Shown: positions 6,598 to 12,978 of the stretch, piece after piece
Position numbering within the stretch: the stretch's first letter is position 1
How the letters are laid out: the number at the start of each line of letters is the position of its first letter
Source: Bacillota bacterium
Lineage (GTDB): Bacteria > Bacillota > Clostridia > Acetivibrionales > DSM-2933
Assembly (NCBI GenBank): GCA_023430975.1
Contig: JAEYYB010000075.1
Span: forward strand, 1 to 12,978
Reading direction: 5' to 3'
Length of the DNA: 12,978 nt
Translations under genes and position numbers: made by a program
Notes under the pieces: model-generated
What the model saw: only the letters and a program-made list of their open reading frames with translations
Databases searched by the model: none
What the model was told of the DNA's origin: nothing

Positions 6598-6987
6598 ATG
6601 TTTTTAACTTTGATGAAATCGAAAATACACCGGGTAAAGGTAACTGAGGCTAATCTTGACTATGTAGGCAGTATAACTATAGATGAAGACCTTATGGATG
6701 CGGCTGATTTAATGAAAAATGAGAAGGTACAAATTGTAAATAATAACAATGGTCAAAGATTTGAAACGTACGTTATTCCAGGCAGCCGTGGAAGTGGGAT
6801 GATTTGTTTAAACGGTGCTGCAGCAAGGCTTGTACATCCAGGTGATACTATAATAATCATTTCATATGGTATGTTTGAAAGGAAAGAGGCTTTGGAATTT
6901 ACTCCTAAAATAATTTTTGTGGATGACAATAATAGTGTAAAAGAGATTAAGGGAGAAGAAAAACATGGGCATATTTACCAATCATAG
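6598..6987 (+). CDS. panD: Aspartate 1-decarboxylase proenzyme
   Basis: PanD decarboxylates L-aspartate to beta-alanine, the substrate of PanC. It is made as a proenzyme that cleaves itself between Gly24 and Ser25, leaving a pyruvoyl group on Ser25. Here YVGSITID places Gly24-Ser25 exactly. Active-site residues Lys9, Arg54, Thr57, Tyr58 and Asn72 are also in register. The ribosome site GGAGGTG lies in the last codons of panC, three bases before this gene. The 129-residue length is normal for the family, but the last residues HGHIYQS and the TAG stop are encoded inside a perfect 16-bp palindrome (6968-7004), so the natural C-terminus may have been altered by a palindrome insertion or may double as a terminator. 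Confidence 0.97.
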   Translation: MFLTLMKSKIHRVKVTEANLDYVGSITIDEDLMDAADLMKNEKVQIVNNNNGQRFETYVIPGSRGSGMICLNGAAARLVHPGDTIIIISYGMFERKEALEFTPKIIFVDDNNSVKEIKGEEKHGHIYQS

Positions 6988-7004
6988 AGATTGGTAAATA
7001 TGCC
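6968..7004 (+). repeat. Perfect 16-bp palindrome over the panD stop codon, probable transcript end
   Basis: GGCATATTTACCAATC (6968-6983) is perfectly complementary to 6989-7004, with a 5-base loop that contains most of the panD TAG stop. The stem is strong but no T-run follows, so it is an atypical terminator; it could instead stabilise the 3' end of the panBCD mRNA. The element at 7005-7110 starts on the next base. Confidence 0.7.
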
Positions 7005-7110
7005 TTAGGAATGGCTTAGAAATAACATCCAATTCCATCGTCCAAAACCCCGTTAAATCGTTGGGATTTTGTCCTTGAGAATATGAAGTTATTTCTAAGG
7101 CATTCCTTAA
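7005..7110 (-). repeat. Divergent, reverse-oriented palindrome element
   Basis: The arms 7005-7026 and 7088-7110 (core CTTAGAAATAAC / GTTATTTCTAAG) pair with one mismatch and one extra base. Read on the minus strand, the inside gives AAGGA, a stem CAAAATCCC/GGGGTTTTG, the apical loop AACGATTTAACGG and then GACGATGG. This is the same layout as the copies at 4607-4706 and 12841-12945 (GA before the inner stem, AACGA-TT-YAA(C)GG loop, GA after it). The outer arms have unrelated sequence. It lies between panD and the small minus-strand gene and is non-coding. Confidence 0.55.
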
Positions 7111-7148
7111 TAAATGTCTAAGAAATTATAGTTTACTCACATCACAAT

Positions 7149-7424
7149 TTATGAATTCTTTTTGAATAAATAATCCAAAACCAGACTTCCAATCACAGCT
7201 TCCGCCAGTATTGTGAAGCTGTTTTTTACTAAGGTTCTGGCCACGAGTTCATAGAATAAATCCTTATTTAGAAAAAAGTGGTTGCAGACAATAAGTAAAG
7301 CACCTAAAATAAGTAATATAAAGGATATTATGGAACCCGTTTTGATAATGATTTTATTTTTTCTTCCTAAATTATTAAATTCAGATCTTATTTTTTCTAG
7401 ATTTTTTGTCAAATTAAAGTACAT
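7149..7424 (-). CDS. Small two-helix membrane protein, unknown function
   Basis: The protein is 91 residues if it starts at the ATG whose first base is 7424; GGGGG lies eight bases upstream of that codon. An ATG five codons earlier (7439) has no ribosome site. It begins with a basic, polar, possibly helical stretch (about 1-25). A strong membrane segment (about 26-48, SIISFILLILGALLIV) and a second hydrophobic segment (about 65-86, ILAEAVIGSLVLDYL) follow, and it ends in KKNS. I do not recognise the family. It is the only minus-strand gene of the window and stands alone between panD and the gene at 7777. A perfect palindrome, TTATGTTAACATAA, at 7454-7467 lies just upstream. Confidence 0.7.
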   Translation of the reverse strand: MYFNLTKNLEKIRSEFNNLGRKNKIIIKTGSIISFILLILGALLIVCNHFFLNKDLFYELVARTLVKNSFTILAEAVIGSLVLDYLFKKNS

Positions 7425-7439
7425 TGGACTAACCCCCAT

Positions 7440-7776
7440 ATAAGATATCTACTTTATGTTAACATAATATCACAATAACCTTCAATGATTAATATTTTCC
7501 CTATGTTTTATGAATTTCCAATTCAAATTTATTAGATTGATCATCATAGATATTTATATTATTAGTGGGAGTTATTATTAATAATGGTAACACAATCCTT
7601 TTGAGTACCATATCTTTTGTCGAATTCTGAACGTAAAAGTTGCGTAAAGTGTTGAAATAAGTGGCTTTTGAACGAAATGTTTTTGTTTAAAATATATTAA
7701 AAATAATATATAATTTATTCAGAAGTTTTAATAATTACTGTATTAATTTTACACATTTTACAAAGGAGGAACACAA
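7440..7776. other. Divergent intergenic region with candidate Spo0A box and promoter
   Basis: No gene is seen between the minus-strand gene and the gene at 7777. TGTCGAA within TTTTGTCGAAT (7615-7625) matches the 0A-box core bound by Spo0A. TTTAAA (7686-7691) and TATAAT (7709-7714) are 17 bases apart and form a plausible promoter for the downstream gene. The rest is AT-rich without clear structure. A 7-base match is expected about once or twice by chance in a window this long, so the box is only a suggestion. Confidence 0.4.
7454..7467. promoter_or_regulatory. Perfect 14-bp palindrome upstream of the small membrane-protein gene
   Basis: TTATGTTAACATAA is a perfect dyad centred on GTTAAC, 30 bases upstream of the start at 7424 and so in the promoter region of the minus-strand gene. 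It could be an operator for a dimeric regulator. No regulator gene is adjacent, and AT-rich DNA produces such dyads by chance. Confidence 0.3.
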
Positions 7777-8088
7777 ATGATTAAAAAATATTTGCAGAGA
7801 AAAATTAATATTGACGCTGATAATACAAATGATGAAAGAAATGAAAAAATGGAGATAGAATATTATTTGCTAGAAAGTGACAGTTATGGTTCTGACGCAG
7901 CATATGGGCAAAAGGTATACGGTATAGAAATTATTAAAAAAACAGAAGAAGAGGATATTGAATCAGAATTCGTCAAGAATCTATCAACAAGCGTTGACAG
8001 TGTAAGCAGCATTCTGGATAAATTGGTGAAAAACTCAGTAACACCTGTTGGTATGCCATTTGTCCTGGATGATTTGATCGGCGTATGA
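7777..8088 (+). CDS. Small acidic conserved protein, probably DUF6514
   Basis: The protein is 103 residues and starts after a strong AAAGGAGG site (7762-7769). The body has a short beta-rich part (EIEYYLLES...YGQKVYGIEIIKK), an acidic linker (TEEEDIESE), a helical part (VDSVSSILDKLVKN) and the C-terminal block SVTPVGMPFVLDDLIGV. That layout matches, from memory, the clostridial DUF6514 proteins of unknown function. No membrane segment or catalytic motif is visible. It is a single-gene unit with its own promoter region and a terminator at 8173-8205. The coding call is firm; the family name is moderate. Confidence 0.8.
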   Translation: MIKKYLQRKINIDADNTNDERNEKMEIEYYLLESDSYGSDAAYGQKVYGIEIIKKTEEEDIESEFVKNLSTSVDSVSSILDKLVKNSVTPVGMPFVLDDLIGV

Positions 8089-8172
8089 CATCCATGGAGT
8101 AACATATATATTAAATAAATAATCGCTTTAGCATGACCCGGAAGTAATTTATAAAACATGCTTTAACAAAAA

Positions 8173-8205
8173 GAAATCGGCCTTAAAATTAGGGGCCGTT
8201 TTTTA
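8173..8205 (+). terminator. Intrinsic terminator after the small acidic protein gene
   Basis: CGGCC (8178-8182) pairs with GGCCG (8194-8198), with an 11-base loop and flanking A/T pairs. The stem is followed by TTTTTT (8199-8204). It lies about 85 bases after the stop codon. Confidence 0.8.
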
Positions 8206-8240
8206 TTTCATCCCTAAAATTTATATAAAAAGTTTCTCAA

Positions 8241-8303
8241 ATTGCTGTAATATTGCTGTAAAATCCCAAAAAACTTGAATATTTAATCTGTTAATGATAT
8301 AGT
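8241..8303 (+). promoter_or_regulatory. Promoter of the dNTPase gene with a tandem upstream repeat
   Basis: TTGAAT (8275-8280) and TATAGT (8298-8303) are separated by 17 bases, with TGA before the -10 (extended -10), a good SigA-type promoter. Upstream, ATTGCTGTAA occurs twice, at 8241-8250 and 8252-8261, an 11-base period that would place both copies on the same face of the helix. This could be a regulator site; none is recognised. Confidence 0.65.
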
Positions 8304-8360
8304 ATATAATAATTTTATCGTAATATTACGCTTTAGCCTTGTAAAGGAGATGTGTTCTTT

Positions 8361-9359
8361 ATGACAATCCGGGAAAATTACGAATCCTATGAAGAAAAAT
8401 TTTTGTCTGAGTTTGCTACAAAGAGCAATCAATCTAAAGGTCGGGAAAAGGAAGAAGTGAAATGTACAGTAAGGACCGACTTTCAGAGAGACAGGGATAG
8501 GATAGTATATAGTAAGGCGTTTAGACGACTCAAGCATAAGACACAAGTTTTTATATCTCCTGAAGGGGATCATTACAGGACAAGATTAACCCATACACTT
8601 GAGGTTTCACAGATTGCCCGTACATTAGCCAGAAGTTTAAGATTAAATGAAGATCTTACAGAGGCTATAGCACTAGGACATGATTTAGGGCACACACCAT
8701 TTGGACACTCAGGGGAAATGGTTTTGGACAGGGTTTGTCCCCATGGGTTTAAGCATAATGAGCAAAGCCTACGTGTGGTTGATATCTTGGAAAGAGAAGA
8801 AGGTCTCAATCTTACATGGGAGGTTAGGGACGGTATAAGGAATCATACAGGAAAAAATATAGCTTCCACATTGGAAGGGCAGCTGGTAAAATTTGCAGAC
8901 AGAATTGCATATATAAATCACGATATAGAAGATGCAATACGCGGAAAAGTCCTTACGGAAGACATGCTGCCTAAGGAATGCGTAAATGTGTTGGGCAAAA
9001 GCTCAAGTAAAAGAATAAACAATATGATTATAAATATCATTGAAAACAGCACCAATAAAGAAAGGATTTCAATGAGTGAAGAGTTTCAAAAGGCCAAGGA
9101 TGAGTTGAGACAATATATGTTTGAAAATGTCTACGTTGGATCCATAGTTAAAAAGGATGAGATTAAAGCACAGAATATAGTGGCTGAGTTGTATCAACAT
9201 CTTGTAAAAACACCTGAGCTTATACCTAAAGAAACAGCAAAATGGCTTGACAGCTATGGGATTGACAGAGTGGTATGCGATTATGTGGCGGGAATGACAG
9301 ATAGGTATGCAGTAAAAAAATTCCATGATATATTTATTCCTGAGTCATGGAGATTTTAA
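8361..9359 (+). CDS. dgt: Deoxyguanosine triphosphate triphosphohydrolase-like HD-domain protein
   Basis: This HD-superfamily enzyme removes triphosphate from dNTPs, adjusting nucleotide pools. I chose ATG 8361 (332 residues, MTIRENYESY) because GGAG at 8346-8349 is 11 bases away; a GTG at 8352 would leave only two bases. The family block RTDFQRDRDRIVYSKAFRRL is followed by KHKTQVFISPEGDHYRTRLTHTLEVSQ (metal-binding His), then HDLGHTPFGHSGE with the HD pair, and a later NHDIEDAIRGK Asp motif. The short length fits the dNTPase-like subfamily rather than E. coli Dgt. It precedes dnaG and rpoD, a common order in clostridia, but a terminator-like hairpin and about 400 bases lie between. Substrate preference cannot be read from the sequence. 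Confidence 0.93.
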   Translation: MTIRENYESYEEKFLSEFATKSNQSKGREKEEVKCTVRTDFQRDRDRIVYSKAFRRLKHKTQVFISPEGDHYRTRLTHTLEVSQIARTLARSLRLNEDLTEAIALGHDLGHTPFGHSGEMVLDRVCPHGFKHNEQSLRVVDILEREEGLNLTWEVRDGIRNHTGKNIASTLEGQLVKFADRIAYINHDIEDAIRGKVLTEDMLPKECVNVLGKSSSKRINNMIINIIENSTNKERISMSEEFQKAKDELRQYMFENVYVGSIVKKDEIKAQNIVAELYQHLVKTPELIPKETAKWLDSYGIDRVVCDYVAGMTDRYAVKKFHDIFIPESWRF

Positions 9360-9389
9360 CTGAATACGATCATTTGTATATTGAAAGTA

Positions 9390-9431
9390 GAATCCCCTAA
9401 TATCTATTGAAAAATAAATATTAGGGGATTC
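9390..9431 (+). terminator. Probable terminator after the dNTPase gene
   Basis: GAATCCCCTAATAT (9390-9403) is perfectly complementary to 9418-9431, with a 14-base loop. The T-run (TTTTTT at about 9440-9445) starts about ten bases after the stem, so termination efficiency is uncertain. It lies about 30 bases after the stop codon. Confidence 0.65.
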
Positions 9432-9764
9432 TCATGATATTTTTTAAATAAATTTGGATGAAAGGTATATGATTGTAAAAATAAAGAAAAAATATAATTA
9501 AATTACGTTGTATATTGATAGATGAATTGCTTTCTAAGTGTAATAGCAACGTTTTAATAAAATTCTTTTATTTATTATTAATAAATACTTGTGAAACTAT
9601 AAATAATTATATTAAAATATATAAAATAATGAAAAAAAGAAGGAATAATTATAAATATGTCGAAGAAATACTAATAATTAAGACTTTTATTAACAAATAG
9701 GAAATTAGGACTTGAAAAATTAATGTTTTTTATATATGGTATATATGGTTGTTGAGGTTGTTAA
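9432..9764. other. AT-rich non-coding stretch with the likely dnaG promoter
   Basis: I see no convincing gene here. An open frame at 9515-9700 starts with TTG, has no ribosome site and reads as low-complexity Ile/Asn/Lys. TTGAAA (9712-9717) and TATGGT (9735-9740), 17 bases apart, could form a promoter for dnaG. TATATATGG is repeated twice in tandem (9731-9739 and 9740-9748), overlapping the -10 region. Confidence 0.45.
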
Positions 9765-11576
9765 ATGCGTTTAAGTGATGAGCAGATTGAAGAAATAAGA
9801 GTAAATAATGATATAGTTGATGTTGTAGGTGAATATGTAAGATTGGAGCGAAAGGGACAATACCTTTTTGGATTGTGTCCTTTCCATAAGGAAAAATCGC
9901 CTTCTTTTTGTGTAACCCCATCAAGGCAGATGTTCAGATGCTTTGGATGCGGCAAAGGCGGAAATGTATTTCATTTTATAATGAACGCTGAAAACCTTGA
10001 TTTTATAGAAGCAGTCAGACTACTAGCCGATAGGGCTAGAATACAGTTGCCGGAAGGTGATAGTGAAGAAGAGAAAAAAATTGCTAAGTTAAAACAGGAA
10101 GTTTTAAAGATTAATGTCGAAACTGCACGTTTTTTTCATAAGCAGTTGAATTCGCCAAAAGGTGAGAAAGCATTAAAGTATTTAAATAACCGTAAAATAA
10201 GTGAAAGTACAATAAGAAAGTTTGGGATAGGTTATTCCTTGGATGATTGGGACATACTCCATAAGCATTTAAGCTCATTGGGGTTTTCTAATGAGGCTTT
10301 GAAAGAAAGCGGCCTATTGATTCCCAATAAAAACGGCGGTTACTTCGACAGGTTTAGAGGAAGAGTTATTTTTCCGATATTTGATTTAAGAGGAAATGTA
10401 ATCGGATTTGGCGGTAGGATTATTGAGGACGCAAAAACCGATAATACGGGCTATAAGGAGCCCAAGTACATGAATTCTCCTGAAACCATGGTTTATAATA
10501 AAGGAAGAAATCTGTACGCATTAAATTATGCTAAAAACTCAGGTGATAATACCCTCCTTATAGTTGAGGGATATATGGATGTAATATCTTTACACCAGAA
10601 TGGAATAATAAATACTGTAGCTTCTCTTGGTACAGCACTGACGGAAAGTCAGGGAAGAATTTTAAAGAAATATGCTGAAGAGATAATTATCTGTTATGAT
10701 GCAGATATGGCCGGTCAATCGGCAGCGATGCGAGGACTTGACCTGTTGAACGATATAGGATGCAGTGTGAAAGTACTGACAGTTCCGGATGGAAAAGATC
10801 CGGATGAGTTCATCAAAAAAAATGGCCAAGCTGCCTTTAGAAAGCTTATTGAAGGCTCGCTGTCCCTTATTGAGTACAAGATAAAGTTTCTAAAGAACCA
10901 GATAGATGTTGAGACAACAGAAGGAAAGTTAAAATTTTTAAACAAGACGGCAGATGTTCTTACGAAAGTTGATAATAGGCTGGAACGAGAAATAAATATT
11001 AAAAAGCTTTCAAAGGATTATGGTATATCGGAGGAATCTATATATGCCGAGGTAATGAAAAGAACCAAGCCTAAAGGTGAAATAAAAAAATCTGTTATTG
11101 ATACGAAAGGTTTTAAAGATAAAAAAATCGTTAATAATAGTGAAAATAGAGATTTGGAAAAGTTAATACACTTGGAAAGAATGCTTATAATGCTCTTTTC
11201 AATTGACAACGGTGTTTACAAACTTATTAAAGACAGGATTAGCAGAGATTATTTTATTGAAGAAAACAGGCAAATTGCTTCAATTGTATTGGATAAGCTT
11301 GAGAATAATAAGGGCATTGTAGCTGCAGAACTATTCAGCGTAATAGGGACAGAGGCAGCAAATGAGTATTCTAGGATAATTCAAGACGAATGCAATTTCG
11401 AAGACAATAAAAAGGCTGTTTTAGATATATTAAGAAAGATTGATATTATCAAACTAGAGAAAAGACAAAAAGAAATTTTAGAACTGCTAAGCGGTAAAAA
11501 TGATTTAGTAGAAGGAGATGTTGTAAAATTAAAAGAGGAACTAAAGCTGTTAGTACAGAAGCAAAAAAGCCTTTAA
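9765..11576 (+). CDS. dnaG: DNA primase
   Basis: DnaG makes the RNA primers for Okazaki fragments and for replication start, working with the replicative helicase. The 603 residues are full length. The N-terminal CHC2 zinc domain has ligands Cys38, His41, Cys59 and Cys62 (CPFHKEKSPSF ... FRCFGCGKGGNVFHF). The RNA-polymerase core contains FGGRII and the TOPRIM motifs LLIVEGYMDV (Glu at about 268) and YDADMAGQSAAMRG (Asp at about 312 and 314). The C-terminal part (from about 430) is the more variable helicase-interacting region. The start has GAGGT at 9754-9758. rpoD follows after 30 bases, so the two are very likely one transcript, the classic macromolecular-synthesis arrangement without rpsU. 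Confidence 0.97.
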   Translation: MRLSDEQIEEIRVNNDIVDVVGEYVRLERKGQYLFGLCPFHKEKSPSFCVTPSRQMFRCFGCGKGGNVFHFIMNAENLDFIEAVRLLADRARIQLPEGDSEEEKKIAKLKQEVLKINVETARFFHKQLNSPKGEKALKYLNNRKISESTIRKFGIGYSLDDWDILHKHLSSLGFSNEALKESGLLIPNKNGGYFDRFRGRVIFPIFDLRGNVIGFGGRIIEDAKTDNTGYKEPKYMNSPETMVYNKGRNLYALNYAKNSGDNTLLIVEGYMDVISLHQNGIINTVASLGTALTESQGRILKKYAEEIIICYDADMAGQSAAMRGLDLLNDIGCSVKVLTVPDGKDPDEFIKKNGQAAFRKLIEGSLSLIEYKIKFLKNQIDVETTEGKLKFLNKTADVLTKVDNRLEREINIKKLSKDYGISEESIYAEVMKRTKPKGEIKKSVIDTKGFKDKKIVNNSENRDLEKLIHLERMLIMLFSIDNGVYKLIKDRISRDYFIEENRQIASIVLDKLENNKGIVAAELFSVIGTEAANEYSRIIQDECNFEDNKKAVLDILRKIDIIKLEKRQKEILELLSGKNDLVEGDVVKLKEELKLLVQKQKSL

Positions 11577-11606
11577 TTATGAGTTGTGCTGAAGGGAGGG
11601 TAACTG

Positions 11607-12686
11607 TTGAAACCAAACAATGAGAGCAGGAAAGTAGTTTTAAAAGAGTTGGTCGACAGGGGTAAGGCTAAGGGAATGCTGACATATAAAGAAATTATGG
11701 ATGCATTTGAAGAAATTGATCTTGAGCCTGATCAGATAGAGAAAATATATGAAACATTAGAGAATGTAGGTATAGATGTAGTTGGAGATATAGATGCTGA
11801 GATAGAAGACATTCAATTGACTGAAGAGGATCTTGATATTTCCATTCCAGAGGGCATCAGCATAGATGACCCCGTGAGAATGTATTTGAAGGAAATAGGA
11901 AAGGTACCTTTATTATCAGCTGATGAAGAAATTGACTTGGCAAGAAGAATGGAAAAGGGTGATGCGGAAGCAAAACGCCGCTTGGCTGAAGCCAACTTGA
12001 GGCTTGTTGTCAGCATAGCCAAGAGATATGTAGGAAGAGGGATGCTATTTCTGGACTTGATCCAGGAAGGTAATCTGGGACTTATTAAAGCAGTTGAAAA
12101 GTTTGATTATACAAAGGGTTATAAATTCAGTACCTATGCAACATGGTGGATAAGACAAGCTATAACCAGAGCAATAGCAGATCAGGCACGTACAATAAGG
12201 ATACCTGTTCATATGGTTGAAACCATAAACAAGCTTATAAGGGTATCAAGACAGCTTTTACAAGAGCTTGGAAGAGAGCCTGCACCTGAAGAAATTGCTA
12301 AGGAAATGGGAATGTCTGTTGACAAGGTCAGGGAGATTATGAAGATATCCCAGGAGCCTGTTTCGTTGGAAACACCTATAGGTGAAGAAGAAGACAGCCA
12401 TTTAGGAGATTTTATTCCCGATGATGATGCTCCGGCACCTGCTGAAGCGGCTGCATTTACTTTGTTAAAGGAGCAGCTGATAGATGTGCTTGATACTCTT
12501 ACAGCAAGGGAAGAAAAGGTATTAAGGCTGCGTTTCGGCTTGGATGACGGAAGAGCCCGCACTCTTGAAGAAGTTGGTAAGGAATTTAACGTTACCAGGG
12601 AAAGAATTCGTCAGATCGAAGCAAAGGCGTTAAGAAAACTAAGGCATCCTAGCAGGAGCAAAAAGTTAAAAGACTACTTGGATTAA
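11607..12686 (+). CDS. rpoD: RNA polymerase primary sigma factor SigA
   Basis: This is the housekeeping sigma factor that directs RNA polymerase to TTGACA/TATAAT promoters such as those seen in this window. It starts with TTG, placed six bases after GGGAGGG (11594-11600), giving 359 residues beginning MKPNNESRKVVLKEL. A short region 1.1 is followed by region 1.2 (DPVRMYLKEIGKVPLLSADE), region 2 (RLVVSIAKRYVGRGM, DLIQEGNLGLIKAVEKF, STYATWWIRQAITRAIADQ), region 3 (IRIPVHMVETINKL) and region 4.2 (LEEVGKEFNVTRERIRQIEA). The compact Firmicute form lacks the long insertion of E. coli sigma 70. The use of TTG as start may limit its translation. The stop codon is part of the terminator stem. Confidence 0.97.
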   Translation: MKPNNESRKVVLKELVDRGKAKGMLTYKEIMDAFEEIDLEPDQIEKIYETLENVGIDVVGDIDAEIEDIQLTEEDLDISIPEGISIDDPVRMYLKEIGKVPLLSADEEIDLARRMEKGDAEAKRRLAEANLRLVVSIAKRYVGRGMLFLDLIQEGNLGLIKAVEKFDYTKGYKFSTYATWWIRQAITRAIADQARTIRIPVHMVETINKLIRVSRQLLQELGREPAPEEIAKEMGMSVDKVREIMKISQEPVSLETPIGEEEDSHLGDFIPDDDAPAPAEAAAFTLLKEQLIDVLDTLTAREEKVLRLRFGLDDGRARTLEEVGKEFNVTRERIRQIEAKALRKLRHPSRSKKLKDYLD

Positions 12687-12709
12687 ACTCGATTAAATCG
12701 AGTTTTTTT
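12685..12709 (+). terminator. Intrinsic terminator of rpoD
   Basis: AAACTCGAT (12685-12693) pairs perfectly with ATCGAGTTT (12697-12705) around a 3-base loop and runs into a T-tract to 12709. The rpoD stop TAA (12684-12686) overlaps the foot of the stem, an unusually tight arrangement. Confidence 0.88.
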
Positions 12710-12733
12710 CTATGTAAGTCATTTTTTCTTAAG

Positions 12734-12841
12734 TCATTTTTCATTCATGCATTCTCCTCTCAACAAGTCAACTCGTTTTATTATTGTTGCAGCAAATTGT
12801 AAAATAGCTCCTCCTGTTTTTATTCTTCCACAATCAGCTTT
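12734..12841 (-). pseudogene. Possible 35-codon gene remnant ending at the palindrome element
   Basis: On the minus strand a frame reads KADCGRIKTGGAILQFAATI and onward to a TGA at 12734, with ordinary-looking amino-acid content. It has no start codon near its beginning. Upstream it is closed by TAG made of base 12842 plus the first bases of the palindrome element, so the element may have cut into an older gene. The family is not recognised; an IS transposase tail is one possibility. It could also be chance. Confidence 0.2.
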
Positions 12842-12945
12842 CTATATTAAAAGTGTTAATAATCTTACATTTGGCGGAGCAAATAACGAACGGTTCAACG
12901 GGATTTGCGACAGACAAATGTAATAGATTTATCACTTTTAATATA
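12841..12945 (+). repeat. Long imperfect-palindrome element, copy 2
   Basis: The left edge TCTATAT (12841-12847) is followed by a 13-base arm, AATCTTACATTTG, GCGGA, an inner stem GCAAAT/ATTTGC (12879-12884, 12903-12908) and the loop AACGAACGGTTCAACGGG. The 3' side has GACAGA, CAAATGTAATAGATTT and CACTTTTAATATA (12933-12945), which pairs perfectly with TATATTAAAAGTG (12843-12855). Order and spacing equal those of copy 1 at 4607-4706, but the outer arms differ and have changed together. It sits downstream of the rpoD terminator, in a region with no supported gene. Confidence 0.75.
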
Positions 12946-12978
12946 ACGTGAGTTCGATAATATGATTGTAATAAGAAT

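Noticed and set aside
8352..8360. GTG start three codons upstream for the dNTPase
   Set aside because: Only two bases separate it from the GGAG site. ATG 8361 has workable spacing and gives the expected MTIRE N-terminus.
9515..9700. 61-codon open frame in the gap before dnaG
   Set aside because: It has a TTG start, no ribosome site and low-complexity Ile/Asn/Lys content typical of AT-rich non-coding DNA.

Overview
This AT-rich window looks like a chromosomal segment from a low-GC, anaerobic, spore-forming Firmicute. The best fit is a Clostridium cluster III organism (Ruminiclostridium / Acetivibrio type), judged from gene content only. The pointers are a SCIFF precursor peptide with its radical-SAM maturase followed by secD-secF, the panB-panC-panD order, a dgt-like gene ahead of dnaG-rpoD, strong AGGAGG-type ribosome sites, and TTGACA/TATAAT-type promoters. 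Species identity is inference; nothing here names it.

Layout. Positions 1-120 hold an imperfect direct and inverted repeat of unknown origin. Positions 187-1984 carry the SCIFF locus: a 46-residue six-cysteine peptide (scfA) under its own strong promoter, a strong intrinsic terminator, then the radical-SAM/SPASM maturase. Positions 2130-4520 are a promoter, secD and secF (overlapping by 8 bases) and a terminator: the accessory half of the Sec export machine. Positions 4521-4905 are non-coding and contain three hairpin elements in tandem, then the panB-panC-panD operon (4906-6987) for pantothenate, and hence coenzyme A, precursors. The 3' end of panD lies inside a perfect 16-bp palindrome, immediately followed by a fourth long hairpin element. 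Positions 7149-7424 encode a small two-helix membrane protein on the minus strand. Positions 7777-8088 encode a small acidic protein (probably DUF6514). Positions 8275-12709 are the replication/transcription block: a dNTP triphosphohydrolase, DNA primase and the housekeeping sigma factor, ended by a terminator that overlaps the rpoD stop codon. Another hairpin element (about 12841-12945) closes the window.

How the genes work together. Most of the protein genes are housekeeping: protein export (secDF), coenzyme A precursor supply (panBCD), and the 'macromolecular synthesis' cluster (primase and sigma factor) with a nucleotide-pool enzyme in front. The SCIFF pair is a widely conserved clostridial RiPP system of unresolved biological role.

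The most unexpected signal is a family of intergenic imperfect palindromes of about 90-105 bp. Copies at 4607-4706 and 12841-12945, plus an internally deleted copy at 4708-4750, share a left edge (TCTATAT), a fixed 13-base gap and the blocks AATCTTACATT and AATGTAATAGATTT. The two full copies also share a GA/GA internal loop and an apical loop of the type AACGA..TTCAA(C)GG. Their outer arms differ in sequence but stay complementary (AAATTACGA/TCGTAATTT versus TTAAAAGTG/CACTTTTAA). A divergent, reverse-oriented member is at 7005-7110. This covariation suggests a folded RNA or single-stranded DNA is under selection or is needed for mobility. I do not recognise the family.
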